Made by a program: the position numbers and the translations under genes
DNA from: Cupriavidus sp.
GTDB lineage: Bacteria; Pseudomonadota; Gammaproteobacteria; Burkholderiales; Burkholderiaceae
Reading direction: 5' to 3'
DNA: 56,718 nt
Assembly (NCBI GenBank): GCA_031181345.1
Contig: JAPSLC010000035.1
Coordinates: forward strand, 1 to 56,718
The notes under the pieces: model-generated
The model's input: only the letters and a program-made list of their open reading frames with translations
Told to the model about the DNA's origin: nothing
Database searches by the model: none
Part shown: one piece after another, positions 35,021 through 43,576 of the stretch
Position numbering within the stretch: position 1 is the stretch's first letter
Layout of the letters: every line of letters begins with the position of its first letter

Positions 35021-35939
35021 CGCTGCCGCCGGCACCGCCGGTCCTTTCAGAGTCAAGCCGATCGGAGTCAAGCCGATCGGAGTCGAGCAGATCGGCCGGC
35101 GTGGCCGGATCGTGCTGCCGGTAGACATCGCGCGCCAGGCACAGGTCTTCCCAGGCCCGCGCCTTGTCGGTGAGCGTGCGCAGCAGATAGGCCGGGTGGT
35201 AGGTCACCACCACGGGGATGCCTTCGTATCGATGCACGGTGCCGCGCAGCTTGCTGATCGGCGTGGTGGTGCGCAGCAGGGTCTGCGCGGCGAAGCGGCC
35301 CAGCACGACGATCAGGCGCGGCCGCACCAGCGCGATCTGCCGGCGCAGGAAGGGCTCGCACTGCTCGACCTCGGCCGGCTCGGGATTGCGGTTGCCCGGC
35401 GGCCGGCACTTCAGCACGTTGGCGATGAAGACATTGCGCCCGCGCGCCAGTTGCAGCGACGCCAGCATGTTGTCGAGCAGCTTGCCGGCCTGGCCGACGA
35501 AGGGCTCACCCTGCCGATCCTCGTTTTCGCCCGGGGCCTCGCCGATCAGCATCCAGTCGGCCTCGCGATCGCCGACGCCGAACACCGTGCGCGTGCGCGT
35601 GCTGCACAACTGGCAGGCGGTGCAGCCGGCCACGCGCGCTTCCAGCGCCTGCCAGTCGAGCGCGGAGAGGTCGTCCGGGGGGTCGGCGAGGGATTCGCCG
35701 ATGGATTCGCCAACCGACAGCGGCAGGCCATCGTCCGACACGATCGGGATGACCGGCTGGCGCGGCGTCGGCGCGACGGCCTCCATCGCGCTCGCCGGTT
35801 CGAGGCTCGGCGCTCCGAGGCTCGGTGCTTCGCCCGATGCAAGCCCGGCCTCTGGCTCGATCTGAACCGCCGAAGCATGGCGCGGCACCCATTCGGTGCC
35901 GATGCCAAGCGCCTCCAGAAACAGCGCGCGCCGGTTCAT
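35001..35939 (-). CDS. Type 4 (family 4) uracil-DNA glycosylase
   Basis: The 312-residue product excises uracil from DNA. The catalytic domain starts near residue 95. It carries C-x-x-C (TACQLC), GEAPGENEDRQGEPFVGQAG and NVLKCRPPGNRNP with a third cysteine region, then VTYHPAYLLR. Family 4 enzymes hold a 4Fe-4S cluster. The first 90 residues are low-complexity, and the last 20 contain a triple R-L-D-S-D repeat. The ATG at 35939 overlaps the rimI stop as ATGA; MNRRALFLEALG is a plausible start. Confidence 0.9.
   Translation of the reverse strand: MNRRALFLEALGIGTEWVPRHASAVQIEPEAGLASGEAPSLGAPSLEPASAMEAVAPTPRQPVIPIVSDDGLPLSVGESIGESLADPPDDLSALDWQALEARVAGCTACQLCSTRTRTVFGVGDREADWMLIGEAPGENEDRQGEPFVGQAGKLLDNMLASLQLARGRNVFIANVLKCRPPGNRNPEPAEVEQCEPFLRRQIALVRPRLIVVLGRFAAQTLLRTTTPISKLRGTVHRYEGIPVVVTYHPAYLLRTLTDKARAWEDLCLARDVYRQHDPATPADLLDSDRLDSDRLDSERTGGAGGSDAGAGH
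35051..35095 (-). repeat. 15-bp tandem repeat at the 3' end of the uracil glycosylase gene
   Basis: AGTCAAGCCGATCGG occurs twice and AGTCGAGCAGATCGG once (plus-strand sense), coding a D-S-D-R-L-type repeat close to the C-terminus. The unit keeps the frame. Confidence 0.85.
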
Positions 35940-36520
35940 GCGGATTCCTCCGGCGCGTTGCCCTGCTCCCTGCCCTGCTCCTTGTCCCGCTCCGTATCCC
36001 AGCGGCGGCGCAGCACCAGAGCATCCTCGCGCGCGCCATCGGCGGCCGGGTAATAGCCCCTGCGCCGGCCGATCGTCTCGAACCCGGCGGCCTCGTACAG
36101 CGCCAGTGCCGCGGTGTTCGACGGCCTGACTTCGAGCAGCACGTTGGGCAGGCGATGCTGATGCGCGGTGGCCAGCGCCACGGCCAGCAGCAGCTTGCCA
36201 AGGCCCTGGCGATGACGCGCCGGCTCGATCGTGATATTGAGCAGATGCATCTCGTCGACCACCGGCATCAGCACCGCGTAGCCGGCCAGTTGCCCGGCCG
36301 GATCCCGCAGCGTCAGGCCGATGTGGCCGGCCTTGACCGAGTTCTCGAAGTTGCCGCGGGTCCACGGGTGGCTGTACGCGCGCTGCTCGATGTCGACCAC
36401 CGCGTCCAGGTCGCGCGCGCTCATGCGGGCCAGCGCCCAGCCGCCGGGCAGCGTCGGCATATCCGGCACCGAGGGCCAGGCGGCTGCGCCGGTGCGGCAG
36501 TCACCGAGCGCGGCGCTCAT
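35936..36520 (-). CDS. rimI: Ribosomal-protein-alanine N-acetyltransferase
   Basis: This 194-residue GNAT enzyme acetylates the N-terminal alanine of ribosomal protein S18 and probably other proteins. The domain begins at ARMSARDLDAVVDIEQRAY after 30 extra residues. The acetyl-CoA motif is RHRQGLGKLLL, followed by LEVRPSNTAALALYEAAGFE. Its start overlaps the tsaB stop as ATGA and its stop overlaps udg the same way. The tsaB-rimI pairing is common in proteobacteria. The C-terminus is Arg/Gln/Glu-rich. Confidence 0.92.
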   Translation of the reverse strand: MSAALGDCRTGAAAWPSVPDMPTLPGGWALARMSARDLDAVVDIEQRAYSHPWTRGNFENSVKAGHIGLTLRDPAGQLAGYAVLMPVVDEMHLLNITIEPARHRQGLGKLLLAVALATAHQHRLPNVLLEVRPSNTAALALYEAAGFETIGRRRGYYPAADGAREDALVLRRRWDTERDKEQGREQGNAPEESA

Positions 36521-37308
36521 TGCCGTTCTCCGGTCGCGGCCAGCGATGCGCGCCCTGCCGCCGCGGCCTGGCGCTCCGCCACGGTCTGGGCGACCTTGTC
36601 GCGCAGATACAGCGGCGCGGCATCGGCCGCCGCCACGGTTTCGCCGCGCGCCAGCGCGCGCTGTGCGATCGCCACCACGGCCGCCGCATGCGGCATCGCG
36701 CCGGGGACCGTGTGCGCGGCTTGCACGGCGGCGTGCAGCCGTTCGCCATAGATCGAGACGCCGTTGCCGGCCAGGCAGAAGGATCCGGCCGGCGCCTGCA
36801 CCGCCTCGGGCGCGACCACCTGCATCGGTCCCCCGTCCCGCCATTCGCCGCGCACCGCGTCCCACGCGAACAGCCCGGCGTAGACCTCGTCCATGCGCGC
36901 GTCGAGCGCGACCAGCACCGGCATGCCGCCGGGCAGCGGCTGCGCCGTGGTGTCGCCCTCGAGAGCGGCACCGGGCACCCCGCGCACGCGTTCGGCGCAG
37001 GCCATCAGGGTGTTGACGGGAACGACCGGCAGATCGGCGCCGAAGGCCAGCCCCTGGGCGATGCCGCAGGCGGTGCGCAGGCCGGTGAACGATCCCGGGC
37101 CGGCGCCGAAGGCGATCGCGGCGCAATCGGCCAGTCGGATGCCGGCCTCGGCCAGCAGCTCGCCCGCGGCGGGCAGGACGCGGCCCGACGAGCGCGGACC
37201 GGTGTGTTCGTGGCGAGCCAGACAGCGCAGGCCGCCGGTGGGCGAGGCGTGGCCGAGGGCGACCGAACACCACTCGGTGGAGGTTTCAACGGCAAGAATC
37301 CAGGACAT
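36517..37308 (-). CDS. tsaB: tRNA threonylcarbamoyladenosine biosynthesis protein TsaB
   Basis: The 263-residue ASKHA-fold protein partners TsaD and TsaE to add threonylcarbamoyl to A37 of ANN-decoding tRNAs. It begins MSWILAVETSTEWCSVAL and has FGAGPGSFTGLRTACGIAQG, typical of TsaB. TsaD-type metal histidines are absent, as expected. It opens a four-gene operon in which every junction overlaps. A TACAAT -10 ends only six bases before the ATG and there is no ribosome site, so the mRNA may be leaderless. Confidence 0.93.
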   Translation of the reverse strand: MSWILAVETSTEWCSVALGHASPTGGLRCLARHEHTGPRSSGRVLPAAGELLAEAGIRLADCAAIAFGAGPGSFTGLRTACGIAQGLAFGADLPVVPVNTLMACAERVRGVPGAALEGDTTAQPLPGGMPVLVALDARMDEVYAGLFAWDAVRGEWRDGGPMQVVAPEAVQAPAGSFCLAGNGVSIYGERLHAAVQAAHTVPGAMPHAAAVVAIAQRALARGETVAAADAAPLYLRDKVAQTVAERQAAAAGRASLAATGERQ

Positions 37309-37314
37309 GCCGCG

Positions 37315-37320
37315 ATTGTA
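37315..37320 (-). promoter_or_regulatory. -10 element of tsaB placed for a leaderless mRNA
   Basis: The minus strand reads TACAAT-CGCGGC-ATG. A start site seven bases past the -10 falls on the A of the start codon. The -35 is weak (a TTCGGT with a short spacer). Confidence 0.45.
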
Positions 37321-37427
37321 TCCGCTGGCCGCCGAACCGAAGCCGTCCTCGGTTTTTTCCGGGCGGGGTTGCCCGCCCGCGGGACTATCATCGTGGGTTG
37401 ATCCCCCTCACCGTCCCCGGAGTCCCC

Positions 37428-37697
37428 ATGAGCGACCTGCAACAGCGCTTCGAGCAAGCGCAGAACGACGTCAAGCAACTGGCCGAGCGCCCCAGCAACA
37501 TGACCCTGCTGCGCCTGTACGCGCTGTACAAGCAAGGCAGCGAGGGCGACGTGCACGGCGACAAGCCCGGCATGACCGACTTTGTCGGCCGCTACAAGTT
37601 CGAGGCCTGGGAAACGCTGAAGGGCACCAGCCAGGAAGAGGCGATGCAGAAGTACATCGAGCTGGTGGAGGAGCTGAAGTCGGGCGCGGCAAGCTGA
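37428..37697 (+). CDS. Acyl-CoA-binding protein
   Basis: The 89-residue protein is a four-helix ACBP, a cytosolic carrier of long-chain acyl-CoA. Conserved features are LYALYKQGSEGDV, then KPGMTDFVGRYKFEAWETLKG with the ligand lysine and tyrosine, and YIELVEEL near the end. Length matches the single-domain family. The ATG at 37428 begins M-S-D-L-Q-Q-R-F. It diverges from tsaB and converges on the efflux pump gene. Confidence 0.93.
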   Translation: MSDLQQRFEQAQNDVKQLAERPSNMTLLRLYALYKQGSEGDVHGDKPGMTDFVGRYKFEAWETLKGTSQEEAMQKYIELVEELKSGAAS

Positions 37698-37708
37698 GTC
37701 GCGCCGCG

Positions 37709-37738
37709 CTGTTGTCCCCGCGCAGGCGGGGACAACAG
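37709..37738. repeat. Perfect 13-bp-arm palindrome between convergent genes (family C relative)
   Basis: CTGTTGTCCCCGC, GCAG and GCGGGGACAACAG make a 30-base perfect hairpin. Its core TCCCCGCG...GCGGGGA matches family C repeats. It lies in the 48-bp gap between the acyl-CoA-binding protein and efflux pump stop codons, so it may end both transcripts, although no T tract is present. Confidence 0.8.
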
Positions 37739-37745
37739 CATCAGG

Positions 37746-39239
37746 CTACTGCCCCACCCGCTCCGGCTGCTGCCGCGGGCGGATCCGCCAGGCGGCCAGG
37801 ATCGCGGTCGCGATCACCAGCCCCACCGCCAGGAAGGTTTCGTCGAACGCGCGGATGCGCGCAGCGGCGTCGGCACCGGCCTGGTTGCCGGCCAGCAGCG
37901 CGCCGTGCGACTCGAGCCGCCATTGCAGGCCGACCCCGGCCAGGCTGACGCCGATGGCACCGCCCAGCTGCCGCACGAAGTTGATCACGCTGGACCCTTG
38001 CGCGATCAGCGAGAAATCGACGCCGCGCATCGCGCCCAGCGACAGCGACGGCAGGATGCAGCCCAGGCCGATCCGGCCCAGCACCGCCAGCGCCACCAGC
38101 ACGACATACGGCGTCGCCAGCGAGCCCAGCGCCATCAGCAGGAACGACGCGGCCAGCAGCGCGAGACCGACCGACACCTGGATATGCGGCGGCACGCGGC
38201 TGGTCAGCCGTCCCGCCAGCGCGATGGTCACCGCCAGCGCGATCCCGGCCGGCAGCAGCACGAAGCCCGCCTGCGACGGCGAATACTGCAGCGCCATCTG
38301 CATATAGACCGGCAGCAGATAGGTCGAACCGAACAGCCCGGCGCCATAGATGAAGGCCACCACCGCGCCGGCCGAGAACTGCCGGTAGCTGTACAGCCGC
38401 ATGTTCATCAGCGGATCGGACGCGCGCAGCTGCCACAGCACGAACAGCACCAGCAGCAGCACGCCCAGGCCCGACAGCAGCAGGCCGGTGACGGTGTCCT
38501 CGCGCAGTTCGACCAGGCCGTTGAGCAGCATCACCGTGGCGACGCCGGCCAGCGCCAGGCCCTGCCAGTCGAGCGGCTTGCGCTCGCCCATCATCGCCGA
38601 ATCGATCGCCATGAAGCGGCGCGCCATCAGGCCGGCGACGATGGTCAGCGGCACCACCACGAAGAAGATCGAGCGCCAGCCGAACGATTCGACCAGGAAG
38701 CCGCCCAGGCTCGGCCCCAGCGCCGGCGCCAGCACCACGCCGAAGCCGAACATCCCCATCGCGCGGCCCTGCTCGCGCTCCTCGAACACGCGCAGGATCA
38801 GGATATTGGGCAGCGGCTGCATGATTCCCGCGGCGACGCCTTCGGCCACGCGCATCGCGATCATCACGCCATAGCTGGGCGAGAAGCCCCCGACCATGCC
38901 GCCCACGCCGAGCAGCACGGCGGCGCCGAGAAAGGTGCGGCGCAGGCCGTAGCGGTTCAGCAGCCATGGGGTCAGCAGCATCGCCAGCGTCATCGCGATC
39001 ATGAAGCTGGCCGCGACCCATTGCGCACGTTCCTGCCCCAGCCCGAAATGGCGGCTCAGGTCCGGCACGGCGACATTGACGATGGTCGACGACACGATCG
39101 ACGACATCGTGCCGATCATCAGCGTGATCAGCACCAGCCAGCGCAGCTTGTCGCCGTAGCGCTCGCGCAGGTACGCGCGCGTCGGCGCGCTGCGCGCGGC
39201 ACCGTCGCCGCCGCGCGGCGGCAAGGAATCCTCGCTCAC
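37746..39239 (-). CDS. DHA2-family (EmrB/QacA-type) efflux MFS transporter
   Basis: The 497-residue protein has fourteen hydrophobic helices, the hallmark of the DHA2 drug:proton antiporters. Motif A-like sequence follows helix 2 (LNRYGLRRTFLGA), and a motif C-like GFGVVLAPALGPSLGG lies in helix 5. It probably exports toxic compounds; the substrate is unknown. The start is GTG at 39239 (GTG AGC GAG), overlapping the SRPBCC stop as GTGA, so the two genes are coupled. No EmrA-type partner lies nearby. Confidence 0.9.
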   Translation of the reverse strand: MSEDSLPPRGGDGAARSAPTRAYLRERYGDKLRWLVLITLMIGTMSSIVSSTIVNVAVPDLSRHFGLGQERAQWVAASFMIAMTLAMLLTPWLLNRYGLRRTFLGAAVLLGVGGMVGGFSPSYGVMIAMRVAEGVAAGIMQPLPNILILRVFEEREQGRAMGMFGFGVVLAPALGPSLGGFLVESFGWRSIFFVVVPLTIVAGLMARRFMAIDSAMMGERKPLDWQGLALAGVATVMLLNGLVELREDTVTGLLLSGLGVLLLVLFVLWQLRASDPLMNMRLYSYRQFSAGAVVAFIYGAGLFGSTYLLPVYMQMALQYSPSQAGFVLLPAGIALAVTIALAGRLTSRVPPHIQVSVGLALLAASFLLMALGSLATPYVVLVALAVLGRIGLGCILPSLSLGAMRGVDFSLIAQGSSVINFVRQLGGAIGVSLAGVGLQWRLESHGALLAGNQAGADAAARIRAFDETFLAVGLVIATAILAAWRIRPRQQPERVGQ

Positions 39240-39706
39240 CCGAGCCTGCCGAGGCTGGCCAGTTCGCGGATCTTGCGGACCGTATCGAGATCGGCCTCGT
39301 GATAGGCCGACTTGACGATCTCGGCGTAGCGGTCGTCGCCGCTGGCGTCGACCGCCGGCATCGTGGTCTCGTAGGTGAAGCGCAGCAGCAGCGCGCCCGG
39401 GCCGGGCGTCTCGATGGTCATCGTCAGCGTGCCGCCGGCATGGTCGGCGGTGGCGGCGGTCTCGTAGCGGACCGAGCGGCGCGGTTCGAACACCACGCGA
39501 TCGCGCACCTCGGCATGGCCGAAATGCAGCACGCGCTCCATCCAGTCGTCGCCGCGGCCGGTGATGTCGGCGCGGTCCAGGCCCAGCACGAACAGCTCCG
39601 GCGACTGGCCGCGCAGCACCAGCCCCTGCCAGACCTGGTCCGCCGTCAGCGGTTCAAGCGCGGGCGTGTTCGGGTCATTGATCTCTACCAGATGCTCGAA
39701 GCGCAA
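39236..39706 (-). CDS. SRPBCC family protein (DUF1857-like)
   Basis: The 156-residue protein has a START/Bet v 1-like fold of the DUF1857 type. It begins MRFEHLVEINDPNTPALEPL, has LTADQVWQGLVLR, and ends with a helix DRYAEIVKSAYHEADLDTVR. Such proteins bind hydrophobic ligands or modify polyketides; here no role is known. The stop overlaps the GTG of the efflux gene, suggesting they respond to one signal. A terminator for aceB lies upstream on the same strand. Confidence 0.82.
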   Translation of the reverse strand: MRFEHLVEINDPNTPALEPLTADQVWQGLVLRGQSPELFVLGLDRADITGRGDDWMERVLHFGHAEVRDRVVFEPRRSVRYETAATADHAGGTLTMTIETPGPGALLLRFTYETTMPAVDASGDDRYAEIVKSAYHEADLDTVRKIRELASLGRLG

Positions 39707-39773
39707 CTTGATTCTCCCTCTTGCTCAGGCCGCCATTATGAAGGCCCAGCGCCGCGGCCGCATCCCGCAAAGC

Positions 39774-39797
39774 AAAAAGCCCGCGGATGCGGGCTTT
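39774..39797 (-). terminator. Rho-independent terminator of aceB
   Basis: On the minus strand AAAGCCCGC, ATCC and GCGGGCTTT form a perfect stem followed by further T residues (TTTTT in all). It lies 93 bases after the aceB stop, past a REP element. Confidence 0.75.
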
Positions 39798-39811
39798 GAA
39801 ATCGAGATGGC

Positions 39812-39882
39812 CGTCGTCCCCGCGCACGCGGGGACCCAGTGTCTTCACAAGTCGCTGGGCCCCCGCTTTCGCGGGGGCGACG
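39812..39882. repeat. Two-hairpin palindromic element, family C (complete)
   Basis: The element starts CGTCG and ends CGACG. It contains hairpin one (GTCCCCGCG CAC GCGGGGAC), then CCCAG, 15 bases, CTGGG, and hairpin two (GCCCCCGC TTT CGCGGGGGC). The two halves are inverted copies, so the whole could fold as a cloverleaf. Half copies lie at 29298 and 37709. Confidence 0.8.
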
Positions 39883-39889
39883 GTCCGGC

Positions 39890-41476
39890 TCAGATCTCCT
39901 CGTACAGCGGCAGCGTCAGGAATTCGGCGAACGATTCCGACGTCGACATCTGTTCGAAGATTTCCGCGGCGCGGTCGTAGGTCCTGGTGTCGCCACCGAC
40001 CACTTCCTTGACCTTGGCCAGCTCTTCCGGAATCAGCGCGCGCACCATCTCGGCGGTTACCTTGCGGCCGTCTTCCAGCACGCCCTTGGGGGAGCGGATC
40101 CACTGCCAGACCTGCGAACGCGAGATCTCGGCGGTGGCGGCGTCTTCCATCAGGTTGTGGATCGGCACGCAGCCGTTGCCGGCCAGCCAGGCGCCCAGGT
40201 AATGGATGCCCACGTTGATGTTCATGCGCAGGCCGCCTTCGGTGATCGGCGTTTCCGGCTGGAAGTTCAGCAGGTCGGCGCCGGTCACGTTGACGTCCGG
40301 GCGCTGCTTCTCGAACTGGTTCGGCTTGTCGCCCAGCACCGCGACGAATTCCTTCATCGCCGGCTCGACCAGGCCCGGGTGGGCCACCCAGCCGCCGTCA
40401 TAGCCGTCGGTCGCATCGCGGCGCTTGTCGCCGATGATGCCCTGCATCGCGATCTCGTTCTTCTCCGGATCGTTCTTGATCGGGATCAGCGCGCTCATGC
40501 CGCCGATCGCGGGCGCGCCGCGCTTGTGGCAGGTCTTGAGCAGCAGCAGCGCGTAGGCGCGCATGAACGGCGCGGTCATCGTGACCTTGGCGCGGTCGGC
40601 CAGGCAGAAGTTCTTGTCGGTCTTGAACTTCTTGATGCACGAGAAGATGTAGTCCCAGCGGCCGGCGTTCAGGCCCGCGCTGTGCTCGCGCAGTTCGTAC
40701 AGGATCTCTTCCATCTCGAAGGCGGCCAGGATCGTCTCGATCAGCACGGTCGCCTTGATGGTGCCCTGCGGCAGGCCGATCTCGTTCTGCGCCATCACGA
40801 AGATGTCGTTCCACAGGCGCGCCTCGAGGTGGCTTTCCATCTTCGGCAGATAGAAGAACGGGCCGGCGCCGCGCGCGATCTGCTCCTTGGCGTTATGGAA
40901 CAGGAACAGCGCGAAGTCCCAGATGCCGCCCGACACGCGCTGGCCGTCGATGGTGACGTGCTTCTCGTCCAGATGCCAGCCGCGCGGACGCACCTGCAGC
41001 GTGGCGATCTTATCGTTCAGCTTGTAGACCTTGCCCTTGGCCTCGAGCGTCAGCGTGCGGCGCACGGCGGCCTTCAGGTTGACCTGGCCCTGCAGCTGGT
41101 TGTGCCAGTTCGGCGTGTTCGAATCCTCGAAGTCGGTCATGTAGCTGTCCGCGCCCGAGTTGAACGCGTTGATGACCATCTTCGCTTCGACCGGGCCGGT
41201 GATTTCGACGCGGCGGCATTCCAGCGCCTTGGGGATCGGCGCGATCTTCCAGTCGCCTTCGCGGATCGACCTGGTCTCCGGCAGGAAGTCGGGGCGCTCG
41301 CCCGCGTCCAGGCGCTTGGCGCGTTCGACGCGCGCGGCCAGCAGCTGCTGGCGGCGCGGTTCGAAGGCGCGGTGCAGCTTGTCCACCAGGGCCAGCGCTT
41401 CCGGCGTGAGGATATCTTCGTAGGCCGGCAGGATTTCGCCGGTAATCTTCATGCCCGCAGGCAACGTGATGGCCAT
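39890..41476 (-). CDS. aceB: Malate synthase A
   Basis: This 528-residue enzyme condenses glyoxylate and acetyl-CoA to malate, the second step of the glyoxylate shunt. Typical features are SYMTDFEDSNTPNW, RPRGWHLDEKH with the catalytic arginine, and the glutamate/aspartate metal region PFFYLPKMESHLEARLW. ETILAAFEMEEILYELREHS and the C-terminal helical domain with GVHYLGAWLAGNG-like sequence follow. The length fits the A isoform, not the 720-residue G form. The ATG at 41476 has AGGAGA upstream. It follows the HAD gene by 46 bp and is separated from aceA by three genes. Confidence 0.95.
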   Translation of the reverse strand: MAITLPAGMKITGEILPAYEDILTPEALALVDKLHRAFEPRRQQLLAARVERAKRLDAGERPDFLPETRSIREGDWKIAPIPKALECRRVEITGPVEAKMVINAFNSGADSYMTDFEDSNTPNWHNQLQGQVNLKAAVRRTLTLEAKGKVYKLNDKIATLQVRPRGWHLDEKHVTIDGQRVSGGIWDFALFLFHNAKEQIARGAGPFFYLPKMESHLEARLWNDIFVMAQNEIGLPQGTIKATVLIETILAAFEMEEILYELREHSAGLNAGRWDYIFSCIKKFKTDKNFCLADRAKVTMTAPFMRAYALLLLKTCHKRGAPAIGGMSALIPIKNDPEKNEIAMQGIIGDKRRDATDGYDGGWVAHPGLVEPAMKEFVAVLGDKPNQFEKQRPDVNVTGADLLNFQPETPITEGGLRMNINVGIHYLGAWLAGNGCVPIHNLMEDAATAEISRSQVWQWIRSPKGVLEDGRKVTAEMVRALIPEELAKVKEVVGGDTRTYDRAAEIFEQMSTSESFAEFLTLPLYEEI

Positions 41477-41522
41477 CAATGTTCTCCTGTGATCGATGGG
41501 GGTTGTGCCATGCCTGCCCTCG

Positions 41523-42233
41523 TCATCCGTGCGCGACGGCAATGCCGCGTGCGCGCACGAAATCGAGCAGGTCGTTCATGTCGTGCCCGGTCCCGCTCGG
41601 CTCGGCGTCGAGCCGCTCCGCCGGGTGGCCGGCACGATTGATCCAGAACGTGGTGTAGCCGAACCAGGTCGCGCCGCACGCATCCCAGCCGTTGGACGAG
41701 ACGAACAGCATCTCGCGAGCCGGCACGCCGAAGGCCGCGGGACCGAGCGCATAGGCGGCCGGTGCGGTCTTGTACTGGCGCACCGCGTCGACCGACAGCA
41801 CATGGTCGAACAGGCCCTGCATGCCCGCGCTCTTGACCGAGATGTCGAGCATCTCCGGATTGCCGTTGGACAGGATGCCCAGCGGCAGGCCGGCCGCGCG
41901 CAGCCGGCGCAGCGCGCCCAGGTTCTCCGGGAAGGCCGACAGGCACGCGTATTCCTTCAGCAGCTGCGTCTCGGCGGCGGCATCGAGCCGCAGATCGAGC
42001 CGCTGCGCCGCATAGCGCAGCGCGTCGACGGTGATCGCCCAGAACGGCTTGTACCAGGCCCCGTCCGGCGCGGCCATGGTGCGGATCCGCGTGTAGTCGA
42101 TCTGGCGGTCGCGCCACAGCAGCGCCAGCGCCTCGCCCTTGCCGGGAAACAACTGCTCCGCGCGCGCCGTGACGGAATACACGTCGAACAGCGTGCCATA
42201 GGCATCGAAGACGACGGCGCGGATCGGGTTCAT
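41523..42233 (-). CDS. Haloacid dehalogenase, type II (HAD superfamily)
   Basis: The 236-residue product has the nucleophile motif VVFDAYGTLFD (Asp10), the SNGNPEML motif II and a lysine in QYKTAPAAYALG. SSNGWDACGA motif III is typical of L-2-haloacid dehalogenases. These hydrolyse 2-haloacids such as chloroacetate to hydroxyacids such as glycolate. Glycolate can feed glyoxylate, which would fit its place 46 bp before malate synthase; that metabolic link is an inference. It diverges from the LysR gene. Confidence 0.88.
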   Translation of the reverse strand: MNPIRAVVFDAYGTLFDVYSVTARAEQLFPGKGEALALLWRDRQIDYTRIRTMAAPDGAWYKPFWAITVDALRYAAQRLDLRLDAAAETQLLKEYACLSAFPENLGALRRLRAAGLPLGILSNGNPEMLDISVKSAGMQGLFDHVLSVDAVRQYKTAPAAYALGPAAFGVPAREMLFVSSNGWDACGATWFGYTTFWINRAGHPAERLDAEPSGTGHDMNDLLDFVRARGIAVAHG

Positions 42234-42294
42234 AGCAGGCAAGGACCAGGTTTGGCGGCCGCGGCGCAGGGCCGGCGTACCACGAATTCCGAGC

Positions 42295-42300
42295 ATTGTA
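42295..42300 (-). promoter_or_regulatory. -10 element of the HAD-aceB unit
   Basis: The minus strand reads CTACAATGC, about 62 bp upstream of the HAD start codon. No good -35 is seen, which fits an activated promoter next to a divergent LysR gene. Confidence 0.45.
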
Positions 42301-42338
42301 GGCAGGCGCTGCAGCGCGGCATAGCCGAGCCCGGTCAC

Positions 42339-42367
42339 TTGATCTTTTACTTTTGCCCTACTAATCT
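42339..42367 (+). promoter_or_regulatory. Promoter of the LysR gene
   Basis: TTGATC (42339-42344), a 17-bp spacer and TAATCT (42362-42367) lie in an A/T-richer patch, about 115 bp before the GTG start. Confidence 0.5.
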
Positions 42368-42482
42368 TGGCGAACCGTCGGAAGATCCGAAACCAATATC
42401 GGCTCCGGCCCTTCCATTCGCTGGCCGGCACGTATCGCCAAGATCGCTTTGTGTCGCGCCAGCCGCAAAACGTCGGGGACAC

Positions 42483-43433
42483 GTGGATCATTTCAAGCAA
42501 CTGGCGACCTTCGTCTCGGTCGCCTCGCGCGGCAGCCTGTCCGCCGCCGCCACCGCCGAGGGCGTCGCGCCGGCCATCATCGGCCGCCGCATCGATGCGC
42601 TCGAGGAACGGCTGGGCGTCAAGCTGCTGGTGCGCACCACCCGCAAGATCACGCTGACCTTCGAGGGCTCGGCCTTTCTCGAAGACTGCCAGCGCATCCT
42701 GAACGACCTGCAGAACGCCGAGGCCAGCGTCTCGGCGGGCGGCGTCAAGGCCAGCGGCCATCTGCGCGTGACGGCGCCGGCCGGCTTCGGCCGCAAGCAC
42801 GTGGCGCCGGTGGTGCCGCTGTTCATCGAATCGCACCCGGACGTGACCATCACGCTGGACCTGTCGGACCGCGTGGTCGACCTGGTCAACGAGGGCTTCG
42901 ATTGCGCGATCCGCCTGGGCGATCTGCCCGATTCGAGCCTGGTGTCGATCCGGCTGGCGGAGAACCGCCGCGTGGTGGTGGCCGCGCCTTCGTATCTGGC
43001 GCGGCGCGGCACGCCGCAGCTGCCGGAAGAACTCGGCGCGCACAACTGCCTGGCCTTCGGCGCCAGCGCCAACGTGCAGCGCGGCTGGGTGTTCCAGCAG
43101 GACGGGCGTCCGGTCACGGTCAAGGTCGGCGGCAATATGGAGTGCACCGACGGCGCGGTGCTGCACGCCTGGTGCCTGCAGGGACATGGGCTGGCGTGGC
43201 GTTCGTGGTGGGAGGTCGGCCACGAGATCGCGACCGGGCGCCTGGTCACGGTGCTCGACGAATTCCAGGCGCCGCCGATCGGCATCCATGCGGTGTTTCC
43301 CCAGCGCAAGCATCTGCCGCTGCGGGTGCGGCTGTTTATCGATCATCTGAAGAACACCTACGGCAATCCGGCCTACTGGCGCCGCGGCGAGCAGGCTCCG
43401 CTGCCTGCCGCCGAAGAGCCGGTCGGTGCCTGA
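42483..43433 (+). CDS. LysR family transcriptional regulator
   Basis: The 316-residue regulator has an N-terminal winged helix-turn-helix (about residues 3-60, VASRGSLSAAATAEGVAPAI) and a periplasmic-binding-like effector domain. The start is GTG at 42483, as the family motif D-H-F-K-Q-L-A-T-F-V begins at once. It diverges from the HAD-aceB genes, the usual position of a LysR regulator that controls the neighbour, so control of the glyoxylate/haloacid genes is inferred. The C-terminal 15 residues are Ala/Pro/Glu-rich. Confidence 0.9.
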   Translation: MDHFKQLATFVSVASRGSLSAAATAEGVAPAIIGRRIDALEERLGVKLLVRTTRKITLTFEGSAFLEDCQRILNDLQNAEASVSAGGVKASGHLRVTAPAGFGRKHVAPVVPLFIESHPDVTITLDLSDRVVDLVNEGFDCAIRLGDLPDSSLVSIRLAENRRVVVAAPSYLARRGTPQLPEELGAHNCLAFGASANVQRGWVFQQDGRPVTVKVGGNMECTDGAVLHAWCLQGHGLAWRSWWEVGHEIATGRLVTVLDEFQAPPIGIHAVFPQRKHLPLRVRLFIDHLKNTYGNPAYWRRGEQAPLPAAEEPVGA

Positions 43434-43489
43434 CCCTGCACGAGGATCGGGCAAGGGTTCGCCCGCGATGCATTAGCCGCCACACTGGC

Positions 43490-43495
43490 TACAAT
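43490..43495 (+). promoter_or_regulatory. -10 element of the universal stress gene
   Basis: GCTACAATG lies 80 bp before the uspA-like ATG. The -35 region (GATGCA at the 17-bp distance) is poor, so an alternative sigma factor or activator may be needed. Confidence 0.4.
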
Positions 43496-43576
43496 GAAGT
43501 CAGCGCGGGCCCGGTCTTTGCGCCCGCTTCCGGTGCCTTCGGGTATGCCTTTGGACTCATCGCAAGGAGATCGGCC

